Positions 18,483 through 29,894 of a stretch of DNA of 64,000 bases are shown one piece after another. The translations under genes and the position numbers were made by a program. Origin of the DNA: an uncultured Dehalococcoidia bacterium (GTDB lineage: Bacteria > Chloroflexota > Dehalococcoidia > Lucifugimonadales > CATOSD01); contig CATOSD010000002.1 of assembly GCA_951812395.1 (NCBI GenBank), forward strand, positions 982,442-1,046,441. Reading direction: 5' to 3'. Numbering within the stretch: position 1 is the stretch's first letter; every line of letters begins with the position of its first letter. The notes below the pieces were generated by a model. It did no database searches. It was not told the origin of the DNA and was given only the letters and a program-made list of their open reading frames with translations.

Positions 18483-19952
18483 ATGGCACTCTCTGACCGG
18501 CTTGCCGGGCTGACGATACGGGACGCGAGGGAGATGCTAGACAGCCGTGAGGTGTCGTCGGTCGATCTGGCCGAGGCCCACCTGGAGCGCATAGGCGGCG
18601 TGGACGAGCTAGTCAAGGCCTTCGTCACCGTCACGGAGGACCTTGCGCTGGCGCAGGCGGCGCGTGCCGACGAGCGCATTGCCGCGGGAGAGGCCGGCCC
18701 TCTCACCGGCATACCCATGCAGCTCAAGGACAACATGTCCACCCGCGGCGTAGCCACCACCTGCTCCTCCCGTATGCTCGAGGGCTTCGTGCCGCCATAC
18801 GACGCCACCGTGACGCAACAGCTGCACGACGCGGGCGCGGTGCTGCTTGGAAAAGGAAACCTCGATGAGTTCGCGATGGGTTCGTCCACCGAGAACTCCG
18901 CGCTGTTCCCCACACGCAATCCCTGGGACACCGACCGCGTTCCTGGCGGCAGCAGCGGCGGTCCGAGCGCGGCGGTTGCGGCAGCGGAGTGCGTATTCTC
19001 GCTGGGCTCCGACACCGGCGGCAGCATCCGGCAGCCCGCCGCGCTGTGTGGCGTGGTCGGCATGAAGCCAACCTACGGCGCGGTGAGCCGCTTCGGCCTC
19101 ATCGCCTTCGCTAGCTCCCTCGACCAGATCGGCCCCATCACAAAGGATGTCGCCGACTGCGCCATCGTGCTCAACGCCATCGCCGGCCACGACCCGAGGG
19201 ACTCCACGTCCATCGACTTCCGGCCGCCCGACTACACACAGGCTCTGCGAGACGGTCTGGACGGCGTGCAGCTGGGCGTGCCAAAGGAGTACTTCGCGGC
19301 CGGACTGGAGCCGGGCGTGGCGGAATCGGTGCGGGAGGCGATTGGTGTGCTGGAGGGACTGGGGGCGAGCGTCGAGGAGGTCTCGCTGCCGCACACCGGG
19401 TACGCCCTGGCCGTCTACTACATCCTCGCGCCGTCCGAGGCCTCGGCGAACCTTGCGCGCTACGACGGCGTGAAGTACGGCTATTCGGCCCAGGACGCCG
19501 AGACGATGTGGGACGCGCTGGAGCTCACGCGGCAGCAGGGCTTCGGCCCGGAGGTAAAGCGCCGGATCATGCTGGGCACCTACGCGCTGTCCGCCGGCTA
19601 CTACGACGCCTATTATCTGAAGGCGCAGAGAGTGCGGACGATCATCAGGCGCGAGTTCATGGACGTGTTCGAACGGTTCGACGCGCTTGTGATGCCGACG
19701 TCGCCGTCGGTGGCGTTCAAGCTCGGCGAGAAGACGCAAGACCCGGTACAGATGTATCTGAACGACATACTCACGATGCCGGCGAACATTGCGGGCATTC
19801 CGGCGATCTCGGTGCCGTGCGGCCTGTCGGACGGGCTCCCGGTGGGCCTGCAGGTGATGGGCAAGCCCATGGGCGAGGAGATGATCCTGCGAGTGGCGCA
19901 CAACTACGAGCAGGCCACCGGCTGGCGGCACAAACACGCGCCGGCGTTGTAG
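18483..19952 (+). CDS. gatA: Asp/Glu-tRNA(Asn/Gln) amidotransferase subunit A
   Basis: 489 residues, normal length. The amidase signature is complete: GIPMQLKDN (Lys82), GGSSGG (cis-Ser157) and [12 protein letters not shown] (nucleophile Ser181), each three residues later than in Staphylococcus aureus GatA (79/154/178, from family knowledge). It releases ammonia from glutamine or asparagine and feeds it to GatB in the cytoplasmic GatCAB complex. The ATG is two bases after gatC, so they are translationally coupled. The C-terminal half ([26 protein letters not shown]) is standard. Confidence 0.96.
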   Translation: MALSDRLAGLTIRDAREMLDSREVSSVDLAEAHLERIGGVDELVKAFVTVTEDLALAQAARADERIAAGEAGPLTGIPMQLKDNMSTRGVATTCSSRMLEGFVPPYDATVTQQLHDAGAVLLGKGNLDEFAMGSSTENSALFPTRNPWDTDRVPGGSSGGPSAAVAAAECVFSLGSDTGGSIRQPAALCGVVGMKPTYGAVSRFGLIAFASSLDQIGPITKDVADCAIVLNAIAGHDPRDSTSIDFRPPDYTQALRDGLDGVQLGVPKEYFAAGLEPGVAESVREAIGVLEGLGASVEEVSLPHTGYALAVYYILAPSEASANLARYDGVKYGYSAQDAETMWDALELTRQQGFGPEVKRRIMLGTYALSAGYYDAYYLKAQRVRTIIRREFMDVFERFDALVMPTSPSVAFKLGEKTQDPVQMYLNDILTMPANIAGIPAISVPCGLSDGLPVGLQVMGKPMGEEMILRVAHNYEQATGWRHKHAPAL

Positions 19953-19961
19953 AGGGCTGAC

Positions 19962-20651
19962 GTGACACCTGACGACATGCGCGACGAGCTGACCCTCAGC
20001 ATCAACGGCGTCGAGCAATGGCAGCCCCCGGAGGGACAGGCCGGCGACGGTCTGATGCTACACACCACGCGCGGGCCAATCGAGGCTATCCTGCACCACG
20101 ACCCGGAGAAGCCGACGCGGGCGGGCGTGGTGTGGGTGTGGGGCGCGCGCGGCGGATTCGACGGCCCGGCGGATGGGGTGTACGGTGCGCTCGCCGAGGA
20201 GCTGAAGAGCGGCATCACGTCGCTGCGTGTGAACTACCGCTACCCGGGCGTGTTGCCCGAGTCGGTAATGGACACGCTCGCGGGAGTGTCTTTTCTGAGC
20301 GGCACGGGGCACAGGGAGATAGTGCTGGTGGGCCACTCGTTCGGAGGCGCGGTAGTAATCGCGGCGGCGCCCTTCAGCGAGGCGGTCACGGCGGTGGCGG
20401 CGCTCTCCAGCCAGACGGCGGGCGCGTCCAGGGCCGCGGACGTGTCGCCTCGGCCGCTCCTGCTCGTCCACGGAGAGGATGACACGCGGCTTCCGCCCTA
20501 CTGCACCGAGATGATATTCGAATGGGCGCGGCACCCCAAGCGCAAGATTATCTATCCCGGCGCCGGCCACGGACTGCGGGAGTGCGCCGACGAGGTGCGC
20601 GGCCTGCTGCGCGACTTCCTGACGACGAACCTGCTGCCTGAAGAACCCTAG
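19962..20651 (+). CDS. Small alpha/beta hydrolase (dienelactone-hydrolase-like)
   Basis: 229 residues from a GTG at 19962, nine bases after gatA. It has the alpha/beta-hydrolase elements VVWVWGARGGFDGPADG, the nucleophile elbow GHSFGG (Ser126), LLLVHGEDDTRLP (Asp173/174) and GAGHGLRE (His203). No signal peptide or membrane segment. The short size and lack of a lid suggest a cytosolic esterase or thioesterase; the natural substrate is unknown. Position makes it the last gene of the gatCA transcript, a linkage not otherwise explained. Confidence 0.8.
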   Translation: MTPDDMRDELTLSINGVEQWQPPEGQAGDGLMLHTTRGPIEAILHHDPEKPTRAGVVWVWGARGGFDGPADGVYGALAEELKSGITSLRVNYRYPGVLPESVMDTLAGVSFLSGTGHREIVLVGHSFGGAVVIAAAPFSEAVTAVAALSSQTAGASRAADVSPRPLLLVHGEDDTRLPPYCTEMIFEWARHPKRKIIYPGAGHGLRECADEVRGLLRDFLTTNLLPEEP

Positions 20652-20769
20652 ACCGCGACGATTCGGGACTCAGACCCGAATGCTGTGGCTGCGCTCGGAT
20701 GCTCCCGGCGAGTTTTCCGCAGACTGCGGTTTCGGTCCTGTCGGCTGCGCAACGCTCCTATCGCCCAAG

Positions 20770-20798
20770 TTGCCTTTGGGTGGTTCTCAATCTATACT
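20770..20798 (+). promoter_or_regulatory. Sigma-70-type promoter upstream of the SDR triplet
   Basis: TTGCCT (20770-20775), 17-base spacer, TATACT (20793-20798). The first SDR starts at 20870. Confidence 0.6.
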
Positions 20799-20869
20799 CT
20801 CACTGGCCGACAAGGGTTGGCCTTTGAGCTTTCGGGGCCTGCGGCCCCAACGGAAAGGACCTCCATCAG

Positions 20870-21682
20870 ATGGGTGAGCTTGACGGCAAAGTTGCGATAG
20901 TTACGGGCGCGGGCCGACTGCGTGGAATAGGCAGGGCGGCCGCAGTGGAACTGGCGCGGCTTGGAGCCGACGTGGTCATTACCGGCACGGGCCGAAGTCC
21001 CGACTCGTTCCCGCCGGACGAGAAGGCGATAGGCTGGCGCGACATCGAGAGCGTTGCCGACCAGATTCGCGAGCAGGGCCGTCGCCCGCTGCCGCTTGTG
21101 GCGGACGTGAGCAGTGAGGAGAGCGTCCGCAACATGGTGGACCGCACCGTCGAGGAGTTCGGGCGCGTTGACATCCTGATAAACAACGCCGCTTACGCGC
21201 GCGGGCCGGACCGCGTGCCCATTCTGGAACTGGACCCGTACATCTTCCAGCGGGTGGTAGACATCAAGCTCCTGGGCGCGTTCCTGTGCACCAAGGCGGT
21301 GATCGAGCACATGATCCCCCAGGGCGACGGCGGAAAGATCGTCAACATATCGTCCGGCGCCGGGAAACGGGGCAGCGCAAACACGCTCGCCTACAACGCC
21401 GGCAACTTCGGCCTGGTGGGAATGACCCAATCTATGGCGCGCGAGCTGGGCAAGTACAACATCAACGTGAACTGCGTGTGCCCGGGCGCGGTGGACACGC
21501 ACCGCATGGACGACTTGGGCCGCGGCGACCGCTGGGGCGATATGGCCTCCAACACGCCCATCGGCAGGAACGGCACCGACGACGAGGTCGGCGCGTTCAC
21601 GGCCTACCTCTGCACGGAGGCTGCGTCCTGGATTCATGGCCAGTCAATCAATATCAACGGCGGCACGTTAATGGAGCACTAG
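20870..21682 (+). CDS. SDR-family oxidoreductase, tandem copy 1 (YxxxN active site)
   Basis: 270 residues, Rossmann fold with the cofactor motif TGAGRLRGIG (12-21), ADVSSEE (79-85) and INNAAYARG. Short-chain dehydrogenases oxidise or reduce alcohols/ketones with NAD(P). The catalytic Tyr is present (Y175 in LAYNAGNFG), but the Lys four residues later, which lowers the Tyr pKa and binds the nicotinamide ribose, is Asn (N179). The C-terminus ends SWIHGQSININGGTLMEH. About 13 residues differ from copy 2, so the duplication is recent. The AACGGAAAGGACC leader and promoter upstream suggest it heads a three-gene unit. Confidence 0.88.
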   Translation: MGELDGKVAIVTGAGRLRGIGRAAAVELARLGADVVITGTGRSPDSFPPDEKAIGWRDIESVADQIREQGRRPLPLVADVSSEESVRNMVDRTVEEFGRVDILINNAAYARGPDRVPILELDPYIFQRVVDIKLLGAFLCTKAVIEHMIPQGDGGKIVNISSGAGKRGSANTLAYNAGNFGLVGMTQSMARELGKYNINVNCVCPGAVDTHRMDDLGRGDRWGDMASNTPIGRNGTDDEVGAFTAYLCTEAASWIHGQSININGGTLMEH

Positions 21683-21696
21683 AGGTCGTTTCCTCA

Positions 21697-21739
21697 AGTC
21701 CCTTCCCCCTCTCAGGGGGAAGGTTAGGATGGGGGTGAT
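21697..21739. repeat. Dispersed palindromic repeat, copy 4
   Basis: CCTTCCCCCTC facing GGGGGAAGG, followed by TTAGGATGGGGGTG; good copy of the family, placed between SDR copies 1 and 2. Confidence 0.75.
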
Positions 21740-21773
21740 AAAAAGCGCAATCACCTTCTCAAGGGAGCAGAAC

Positions 21774-22586
21774 GTGGGAGAACTAGACGGAAAAGTAGCA
21801 ATTGTAACGGGCGCGGGCCGGCTGCGCGGCATCGGCAGGGCGGCGGCGGTGGAGTTGGCGCGCTTGGGCGCGGACGTGGTGGTCACCGGCACGGGCCGCA
21901 GCCCCGATTCGTTCCCGGATGACGAGAAGGCGATAGGCTGGCGCGACATCGAGAGCGTGGCCGACCAGATACGTGAGCAAGGCCGACGACCGCTGCCGCT
22001 GATCTCGGACGTGAGCAGCGAGGAGAGCGTCCGAAACATGGTGGACCGCACCGTCGAGGAGTTCGGGCGCGTCGACATCCTGATAAACAACGCCGCCTAC
22101 GCGCGCGGCCCGGACCGCGTGCCGATACTGGAGCTGGACCCCGGCATCTTCCAGCGGGTCGTAGACATCAAGCTGGCGGGCTCGTTCCTGTGCACCAAGG
22201 CGGTGATCGAGCACATGATTCCCCAGGGAGACGGCGGCAAGATAGTCAACATATCGTCCAGCGCCGGTAAGCGCGGCAGCGCGAACACGCTCGCCTACAA
22301 CGCCGGAAACTTCGGCCTGGTGGGAATGACGCAATCGATGGCGCGGGAGCTGGGCAAGTACGGCATCAACGTAAACTGCGTGTGCCCGGGCGCGGTCGAC
22401 ACGCACCGTATGGACGACCTGGGCCGCGGCGACCGCTGGGGCGAGATGGCGACCAATACGCCCATCGGCAGAAACGGCACCGACGACGAGGTCGGCGTGT
22501 TCACGGCCTACCTGTGCACCGAGGCCGCGTCGTGGATTCACGGCCAGTCAATCAACATCAACGGCGGCACAATAATGGAGCACTAG
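21774..22586 (+). CDS. SDR-family oxidoreductase, tandem copy 2 (YxxxN active site)
   Basis: 270 residues from the GTG at 21774, preceded by AAGGGAG; the ATG at 21729 lies inside the palindromic repeat and is rejected. Cofactor motif TGAGRLRGIG, then INNAAYARG and LAYNAGNFG with Asn at the usual Lys position (Y175, N179). Almost identical to copy 1; differences include Ile37Val, Pro49Asp, Tyr124Gly and Gly163Ser. The 45 bases before its start are nearly repeated before copy 3, so the duplicated unit includes the repeat and leader. Function presumed the same as copy 1; substrate unknown. Confidence 0.88.
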   Translation: MGELDGKVAIVTGAGRLRGIGRAAAVELARLGADVVVTGTGRSPDSFPDDEKAIGWRDIESVADQIREQGRRPLPLISDVSSEESVRNMVDRTVEEFGRVDILINNAAYARGPDRVPILELDPGIFQRVVDIKLAGSFLCTKAVIEHMIPQGDGGKIVNISSSAGKRGSANTLAYNAGNFGLVGMTQSMARELGKYGINVNCVCPGAVDTHRMDDLGRGDRWGEMATNTPIGRNGTDDEVGVFTAYLCTEAASWIHGQSININGGTIMEH

Positions 22587-22600
22587 AGGACGTTTTCTGA

Positions 22601-22642
22601 GGTCCCTTCCCCCTCGCAGGTGGAAGGTTAGGATGGGGGTGG
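22601..22642. repeat. Dispersed palindromic repeat, copy 5
   Basis: CCTTCCCCCTCGCAGG then TGGAAGGTTAGGATGGGGGT, between SDR copies 2 and 3. Nearly the same position and flanks as copy 4. Confidence 0.75.
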
Positions 22643-22677
22643 TGAAAAGCGCGATCACCCTCTCAAGGGAGCAGAAC

Positions 22678-23490
22678 GTGGGTGAACTGGACGGCAAAGT
22701 CGCAATCGTAACCGGCGCGGGCCGCCTGCGGGGCATCGGCAGGGCCGCAGCGGTGGAGCTTGCCAAGCTGGGCGCGGACGTCGTGGTGACGGGCACGGGC
22801 CGCAATCCGGACACCTTCCCGGATGACGAGAAGGCGGTCGGCTGGCGAGACATCGAGAGCACCGCCGAGCAGGTGCGGGCCGAGGGCACGCGCGCGCTGC
22901 CGCTGGTTGTGGACGTGAGCGACGGAGACAGCGTGCGCAACATGGTGGAACGCACCATCGAGGAGTTTGGGCGGGTCGACATCCTCATCAACAACGCCGC
23001 CTCAGCGCGCGGGCCGGACAGGGTGCCCATAACCGAGCTTACGCTGGCCAACTTCCAGACGGTCAGTCACGTCAAGATTACCGGCACCTTCCTTTGCACG
23101 AAGGCCGTTATCGAGCACATGATCCGCCAGAGCGAGGGCGGCAAGATAGTGAACGTCGCGTCCGGCGCTGGCAAGACCGGCGCGGCCAACACGCTGGCCT
23201 ACAACGCCGCGAACTTCGCTCACGTGGGCATGACCCAGTCCATGGCCCGCGAGCTGGGGCAGTACCGCATCAACGTCAACTGCGTATGCCCGGGTGGCGT
23301 GGACACCTCCCGTGTGGACGACATCGGACGCGGCGAGGCGTGGGAGCAAGGCGCGGCGCGCACGGCCATCGGGCGCTACGGCACCGACCAGGAGGTCGGC
23401 GCGTTCATCACCTACCTGTGCACCGAGGCCGCCTCCTGGATTCACGGCCAGTCCATCAACATGGACGGCGGCGACGTGATGGAGCATTAA
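22678..23490 (+). CDS. SDR-family oxidoreductase, tandem copy 3 (YxxxN active site)
   Basis: 270 residues from the GTG at 22678 with the same AAGGGAGCAG leader as copy 2. It is more diverged than copies 1 and 2 (for example TEQVRAEGTRALPLVVDVSD-type middle, MIRQSEGG, VASGAGKTG), yet still has Tyr175 with Asn179 (LAYNAANFAH). Three paralogues sharing the Lys-to-Asn change argue that the change is functional and not a random lesion. The central region that shapes the substrate pocket (residues ~118-135) differs most, suggesting distinct substrates. Confidence 0.88.
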   Translation: MGELDGKVAIVTGAGRLRGIGRAAAVELAKLGADVVVTGTGRNPDTFPDDEKAVGWRDIESTAEQVRAEGTRALPLVVDVSDGDSVRNMVERTIEEFGRVDILINNAASARGPDRVPITELTLANFQTVSHVKITGTFLCTKAVIEHMIRQSEGGKIVNVASGAGKTGAANTLAYNAANFAHVGMTQSMARELGQYRINVNCVCPGGVDTSRVDDIGRGEAWEQGAARTAIGRYGTDQEVGAFITYLCTEAASWIHGQSINMDGGDVMEH

Positions 23491-23504
23491 GAGACTGTCC
23501 GACG

Positions 23505-23545
23505 AGTGCCTTCCCCCTCGCGGGGGGAGGTTAGGATGGGGGTGA
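23505..23545. repeat. Dispersed palindromic repeat, copy 6
   Basis: CCTTCCCCCTCGCGGGGGGA then GGTTAGGATGGGGGTGATG, directly after SDR copy 3; each SDR in the triplet is followed by one copy. Confidence 0.75.
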
Positions 23546-23595
23546 TGAACGGGTTGTCGGTTAGTCTCTATGGCCATTACCACTGAGGATACGGA

Positions 23596-25110
23596 TTGGC
23601 ATTTCGCGTCTCCAGGCCCTTAACTTACTCCAACCGTTTCGGCAAGCAGCAGTCTGCTTCGGGCGGCCTGTTCCAGCTTCACCAGATCACATTTGCCGAC
23701 AAGGCCATCCAGGGCGACCCCATACGCGCCCTGGTCGAGCTCATCACCAACTGCGACGACGCTTACAACAAGCGTCCGCCGGAGTTGGACCACGAGGCTT
23801 GCCCCATCGAGATCAGCGTCTGCGCGGGCGAGACCTCGCCATTCCTGTCCATCAGCGACCGGGCCGTGGGCATGGACGCCCCTCGCATGGACCAGGCGCT
23901 GGGCAGCTACACCTCCGCAACCAGCACGGGGGCCGACCGTGGATACTTCGGGCGGGGCCTGAAGGACGGCATACTCGCGCTGGGCGACGGCGAGGTCGAG
24001 TCGGTGTCCAACGGCTCCGTTCACCGTGCCTGGCTCGGCATACGGGACGGCCAGCCCTACTACGAAGCCCATCACCCCACCGGGACTCCAGGCAGTGACG
24101 GCGCCGCCCACGCACCGAGCGGCACCACGGTGCGCATCCACGTCAACCGCCCGGACGTAGCGCCGCCCACGTTCCGCAACCTCGAGCGGCAGATACCTTT
24201 TCACTTCATGCTGCGCGGTATCCTCAGCAATCCGGCGAGACGAATCTACTTGAACGAGACCTCACCGGACGGCGAGGTCCTGCGGCGCAAGCGGCTGCAA
24301 TACCGCTTTCCAAGTGGGCGGCTCGTGCTGGACAACTCCCTTCTGCTGGGCCGTTTCGAGATACCCTACCGCGTTATCGTGTACCAGGCTGATCGGGAGC
24401 TTTCGACCCCGCGCCAATCCGGTCCGTACGCCGAGGCGGGCCTCCTCATCACGGACGGGAACGCGATCCTGGATAACACCCTCGGCATGTTCGACGCCGA
24501 CCCCGACGCGGGCGCGCTGTTCGGCAGGCTGGAGTGTCCCCACCTGAACAAGCTGATGCGCGACAACGAGCCTATAGTGCAGGCGACGCGCCACGGGCTT
24601 ATGTGGGACCACGAGGTCGCGCGCGAGTTGCGGCTCACGCTGGACGAACGGCTCGAGCCGCTGGTGAAGAACATCGCCCGGGAAGCGGTCTCATTGCGGA
24701 GCGCTCGCGACGCGGCGGCAGCCGCCGAGCGGATGGCGCGAGGCGTGGAGACGATAAATGAGATAGCAAGGGTCGGGGCCGGCTCGGGAGGCCCGGTCTT
24801 CGAGCGCATCGCGTTTGCAGACGCCGGTGTGGATGCCCCGCGGGTCCGGTACGACGCGCGTACCTCGGCAATTGAAGTAAACGTGGGCCATCACGCCGTC
24901 GCGCCCTATCTCGCGAGCGCCGCTCGCCGGGGCGTGCCGTCGGCGCAGGGCCAGGCGCTGCTGGCCGAGCTTGTGCTGGATGCTGTGTGCGCGACGATAG
25001 CCGAGCGTGCAGGCGGCTCGGTCGACGCCGCCCGGCTACGGGACACGCACGCCGAGAGGGTGCACGCGGCGTTGGTGGAGGCACGCCACCGCGTGGACGA
25101 CCTGGGGTAG
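23596..25110 (+). CDS. Orphan GHKL-type ATPase (MutL/Hsp90/MORC-like ATP-binding protein)
   Basis: 504 residues from a TTG at 23596 (GAGGA seven bases upstream). GHKL motifs in order: ALVELITNCDDA (Glu48, Asn52, Asp55), LSISDRAVGMD (Asp88, Gly92; the usual DNGxGM reads DRAVGM) and GYFGRGLKDG (116-125). The start of the fold, SASGGLFQLHQITFADKAIQ, resembles MORC-like ATPases found in some bacterial defence loci. Residues ~200-330 form a second alpha/beta region, ~340-385 an Ala/Arg-rich helical stretch. No kinase core, HATPase partner, nuclease or helicase is adjacent. Function unknown; a molecular-clamp ATPase is the reasonable guess. An ATG at 23570 opens another, short frame and is not used. 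Confidence 0.72.
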   Translation: MAFRVSRPLTYSNRFGKQQSASGGLFQLHQITFADKAIQGDPIRALVELITNCDDAYNKRPPELDHEACPIEISVCAGETSPFLSISDRAVGMDAPRMDQALGSYTSATSTGADRGYFGRGLKDGILALGDGEVESVSNGSVHRAWLGIRDGQPYYEAHHPTGTPGSDGAAHAPSGTTVRIHVNRPDVAPPTFRNLERQIPFHFMLRGILSNPARRIYLNETSPDGEVLRRKRLQYRFPSGRLVLDNSLLLGRFEIPYRVIVYQADRELSTPRQSGPYAEAGLLITDGNAILDNTLGMFDADPDAGALFGRLECPHLNKLMRDNEPIVQATRHGLMWDHEVARELRLTLDERLEPLVKNIAREAVSLRSARDAAAAAERMARGVETINEIARVGAGSGGPVFERIAFADAGVDAPRVRYDARTSAIEVNVGHHAVAPYLASAARRGVPSAQGQALLAELVLDAVCATIAERAGGSVDAARLRDTHAERVHAALVEARHRVDDLG

Positions 25111-25200
25111 GCGGCGCCTGAATCCGTCGGTCGCCACGTTCCCGGGCAGGTTTCAAGCGTGCCGCTACAGACTCCCGATTACGTGGACGGTGTGGCCAGT

Positions 25201-25230
25201 TTGACACGCCCTTCCCGCCGGTGCTAACTT
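25201..25230 (+). promoter_or_regulatory. Sigma-70-type promoter of the CapA-like gene
   Basis: TTGACA (25201-25206), 18-base spacer ending in TGC, TAACTT (25225-25230). Gene start at 25259. Confidence 0.7.
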
Positions 25231-25258
25231 GCGAACATCCCAGAATCGAGGCGAAACC

Positions 25259-26353
25259 ATGCTTCTGACCGGAGACATCAACCTCACCAACGTAACCGAC
25301 CCCTCTCAGCCGTTCGCGCTAGTTTCCGACGCTCTTCACGCCCAGGACATTGTGTTCGGCAATCTGGAGGGCTGCCTCTCCGACGTGATCGACCCGTACC
25401 ACTACATGAGCAAGGCCGGCTGGCGCAACGCCGGTTCGGCTGGCGCGCCGGCGCTCAGGTTGGGCGGGTTCGATGCCGTCGGTTGCGCCAACAACGTCAC
25501 ATTCGGGCGCGAGGCCATCCTGGAATCGCTGGCGGTGCTTGACGAGCTGGGAGTCCCCCACACCGGCGCCGGCCACGACCTGACGTCGGCGCGCCGGCCA
25601 GTTGTGCTGGTGAGCGGCGGCACACGCTACGGCTTCCTGCAATACACCTCGGTCTTCTGGCCCATAGGGCACCAGGCGTCCGACGCGCGACGCGGCGACG
25701 GCTCCGACCCGCTCGAGAAGCAGTACGAGGCCGGTACGGGCCTGCCCGACGCGCCGCTGCCCCATGAAGCCGCCGTGGGTGTCGCGACCATCAAGGCGCA
25801 CACGGCGTATCTGCCAAACCCGCGCACGGGCGAAATGCCCGGCGGGCCGGCCACGACGCTAACCTGGCCGGACGCCGAGTACCTGGCAGCCTTCCAGGAG
25901 GACGTGAGCGCGCTGCGGGAGCGCGTAGACGTGCTGGTGACGTCGCACCACTGGGGCATATCCGGCAGCGACGACACGCAACAGTACCAGGTCGACATCG
26001 CCCACTCCTCGATAGACGCGGGCGCGGACCTGGTGATGGGCCACGGGCCGCACGTTATCCAGCCTATCGAGGTGTACAATGGCAAGGCGGTGTTCTACAG
26101 CCTTGGCAACTTCCACTTCGGCTGGGAGCACATGGGCGCCGGCTGGGTTGGCCTGACCGTCCAGGCTGACGTCCGCGATGGCGAGATCGCGTCTGTAACG
26201 TGCGCGCCGGTCTCCGAGGACGACCACGACAAACGCCGCAGCGTGTTCCGCACCGTCGATCAGGAACGGGAGGCCGTGGACCACCTGGCGCGGCTGTCCG
26301 AGCGGTTCGGCACGCAGTTGATAGAGGACGGCGACGCGCTGCGAGTAATCTAG
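25259..26353 (+). CDS. CapA-family protein (PGA_cap metallophosphoesterase-like)
   Basis: 364 residues from the ATG at 25259, about 28 bases after the promoter box. Features: LLTGDINLTN, DIVFGNLEGCLSD (metal-site residues), GCANNVTFGREAILESLAVL, VTSHHWGISG, ADLVMGHGPHVIQPIEVYNGK and FYSLGNFHF. These are the hallmarks of the PGA_cap/CapA fold, related to calcineurin-like phosphoesterases and named after poly-gamma-glutamate synthesis. No signal peptide or membrane anchor is seen, so a cytoplasmic hydrolase role is as likely as capsule formation. No other pgs/cap genes are adjacent. Confidence 0.85.
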   Translation: MLLTGDINLTNVTDPSQPFALVSDALHAQDIVFGNLEGCLSDVIDPYHYMSKAGWRNAGSAGAPALRLGGFDAVGCANNVTFGREAILESLAVLDELGVPHTGAGHDLTSARRPVVLVSGGTRYGFLQYTSVFWPIGHQASDARRGDGSDPLEKQYEAGTGLPDAPLPHEAAVGVATIKAHTAYLPNPRTGEMPGGPATTLTWPDAEYLAAFQEDVSALRERVDVLVTSHHWGISGSDDTQQYQVDIAHSSIDAGADLVMGHGPHVIQPIEVYNGKAVFYSLGNFHFGWEHMGAGWVGLTVQADVRDGEIASVTCAPVSEDDHDKRRSVFRTVDQEREAVDHLARLSERFGTQLIEDGDALRVI

Positions 26354-26362
26354 CCGTCCCGC

Positions 26363-27616
26363 ATGAACAACGCCGCGGCCTGCGACGACCAGCTTAGCCG
26401 GACGCCGCCGCGCGGCTGGGCCGTAATCCTGTTGTCACGGTTCCGGCGCAGCAGCATCGTCGTAAACTCGTTCGCGTTCGGGATATTCCTTCCCTTCATC
26501 ACCGACGACCTTGGACTGTCGCCGCTGCAGGCCGGGCTGCTCCAGGCGGTCTGGTGGGTAGCTACCGCCGTCTTTACGCTGCCGTTCGGCGCGTTCTTTT
26601 CCCGCTTTCGCCCGGTCCCTCTCACGCTAGTGTCTATGACGCTGGTGGTGCCGTTCGTCTTCCTGCAGGGGCTGGCCGTCAACTTCATCACGCTGTTCGC
26701 GGCGCGGCTCCTGCTGGTGGTGTCCAACCTCATATCCATTCCGGCGCGGACCATGCTGCTGCAACAGTGGGCCGCGCGCCGCGACTACGCCACCGTCAAC
26801 GCGGTGGGCCTCTCGCAACACAGCCTGTTGCTGGCCATCTCTATCAGCCTGAGCGCGGTGCTGATCGGGGTGGTGGGTAGCTGGCGGACGGCGTACTTCA
26901 TTCAGGGCGGGCTGATGGTGGCTCAGCTTGTCGCGTGGCTGGTGGTTGCCAGGGAGAGCCACGCCCCGGTGAGTGGATTCCAACTCCGGCTTCGTGCGCC
27001 GCAGCGCAGCCCCATGGGGTCTATTCGCGCCTACCCCCAGGCCTGGCTCATAGGCGTCACGATGTTCTTCCTCGCGGCCACCTGGACGGCGATGGTGACC
27101 TTTCTTCCCACGCTGCTGCTGGAAGACAAGGGAATCGCGCTCACGCTTGGAGGGCCGCTGCTCGCGTTCCTGTACTACAGCCTGGTGCCGTTCGCGCTGT
27201 CGGCGGGCTGGATTTCGCGCCGTGTGCCCAACCGCAAGCTGCTGCTCACTGCCGCCGCCGTGTGCAACGTGGCGCTTGGCGCGGCCATCACGGTAACGCC
27301 CTACCCTCTTGTGCTGATGGCGCTCATCACGGGGCTGGGACTGGTCTGGGTGGCCTCGCCGGTCATCGAGCTGCTGCCATTCGAGTTCCCGGGCATCAGG
27401 CCGCGCGAGGTGGTCGTGGTCTCCGCGCTCATCAACACCGTCACAGGGCTGGGATTCGCCGCGGGACCTGTGGTGGTCGGCGCGGTCGCCGAGCTCACCG
27501 GCTCGCTGCAGACCGGGCTCCTGGTGCTGACGCTGCTGACGGGCGTGGGTGTCATATCGGCGGCGCTGTACCCCAGCCGGTTCCGGGAACCGGAGGCCGC
27601 GCCGGCTGCGCTATAA
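26363..27616 (+). CDS. MFS transporter (CynX/NimT-like)
   Basis: 417 residues with about 12 hydrophobic helices, for example SFAFGIFLPFITDDLGLSP, VWWVATAVFTLPFGAFFSRF and the second-half motif GGPLLAFLYYSLVPFALSAG. The order matches secondary transporters of the major facilitator superfamily in the inner membrane. Substrate not predictable; similar proteins carry organic anions, cyanate-like compounds or drugs. It starts ten bases after the CapA-like gene, so the two are probably co-transcribed. Confidence 0.85.
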   Translation: MNNAAACDDQLSRTPPRGWAVILLSRFRRSSIVVNSFAFGIFLPFITDDLGLSPLQAGLLQAVWWVATAVFTLPFGAFFSRFRPVPLTLVSMTLVVPFVFLQGLAVNFITLFAARLLLVVSNLISIPARTMLLQQWAARRDYATVNAVGLSQHSLLLAISISLSAVLIGVVGSWRTAYFIQGGLMVAQLVAWLVVARESHAPVSGFQLRLRAPQRSPMGSIRAYPQAWLIGVTMFFLAATWTAMVTFLPTLLLEDKGIALTLGGPLLAFLYYSLVPFALSAGWISRRVPNRKLLLTAAAVCNVALGAAITVTPYPLVLMALITGLGLVWVASPVIELLPFEFPGIRPREVVVVSALINTVTGLGFAAGPVVVGAVAELTGSLQTGLLVLTLLTGVGVISAALYPSRFREPEAAPAAL

Positions 27617-27724
27617 CGGCGCAAGGTTTCGAGCAGTCCGTCCCTGTTTCGCGTGCTTTATAATGGCGAAAATGGAGTTAACAAGGATTTGCCGTCCGTG
27701 ATCGGGCGTCGCCGGAAGGAGTCC

Positions 27725-29873
<2,149 letters not shown>

Positions 29874-29894
29874 GGGGCTCCACGCGCCGCTGAC

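Noticed and set aside
18609-20018. 469-residue open frame on the minus strand antisense to gatA
   Set aside because: His/Arg-rich translation typical of a GC-rich shadow frame; gatA is unmistakable on the other strand.
23570-23623. ATG at 23570 as start of the GHKL ATPase
   Set aside because: It is in a different frame and stops after 17 codons; the TTG at 23596 fits the family start.
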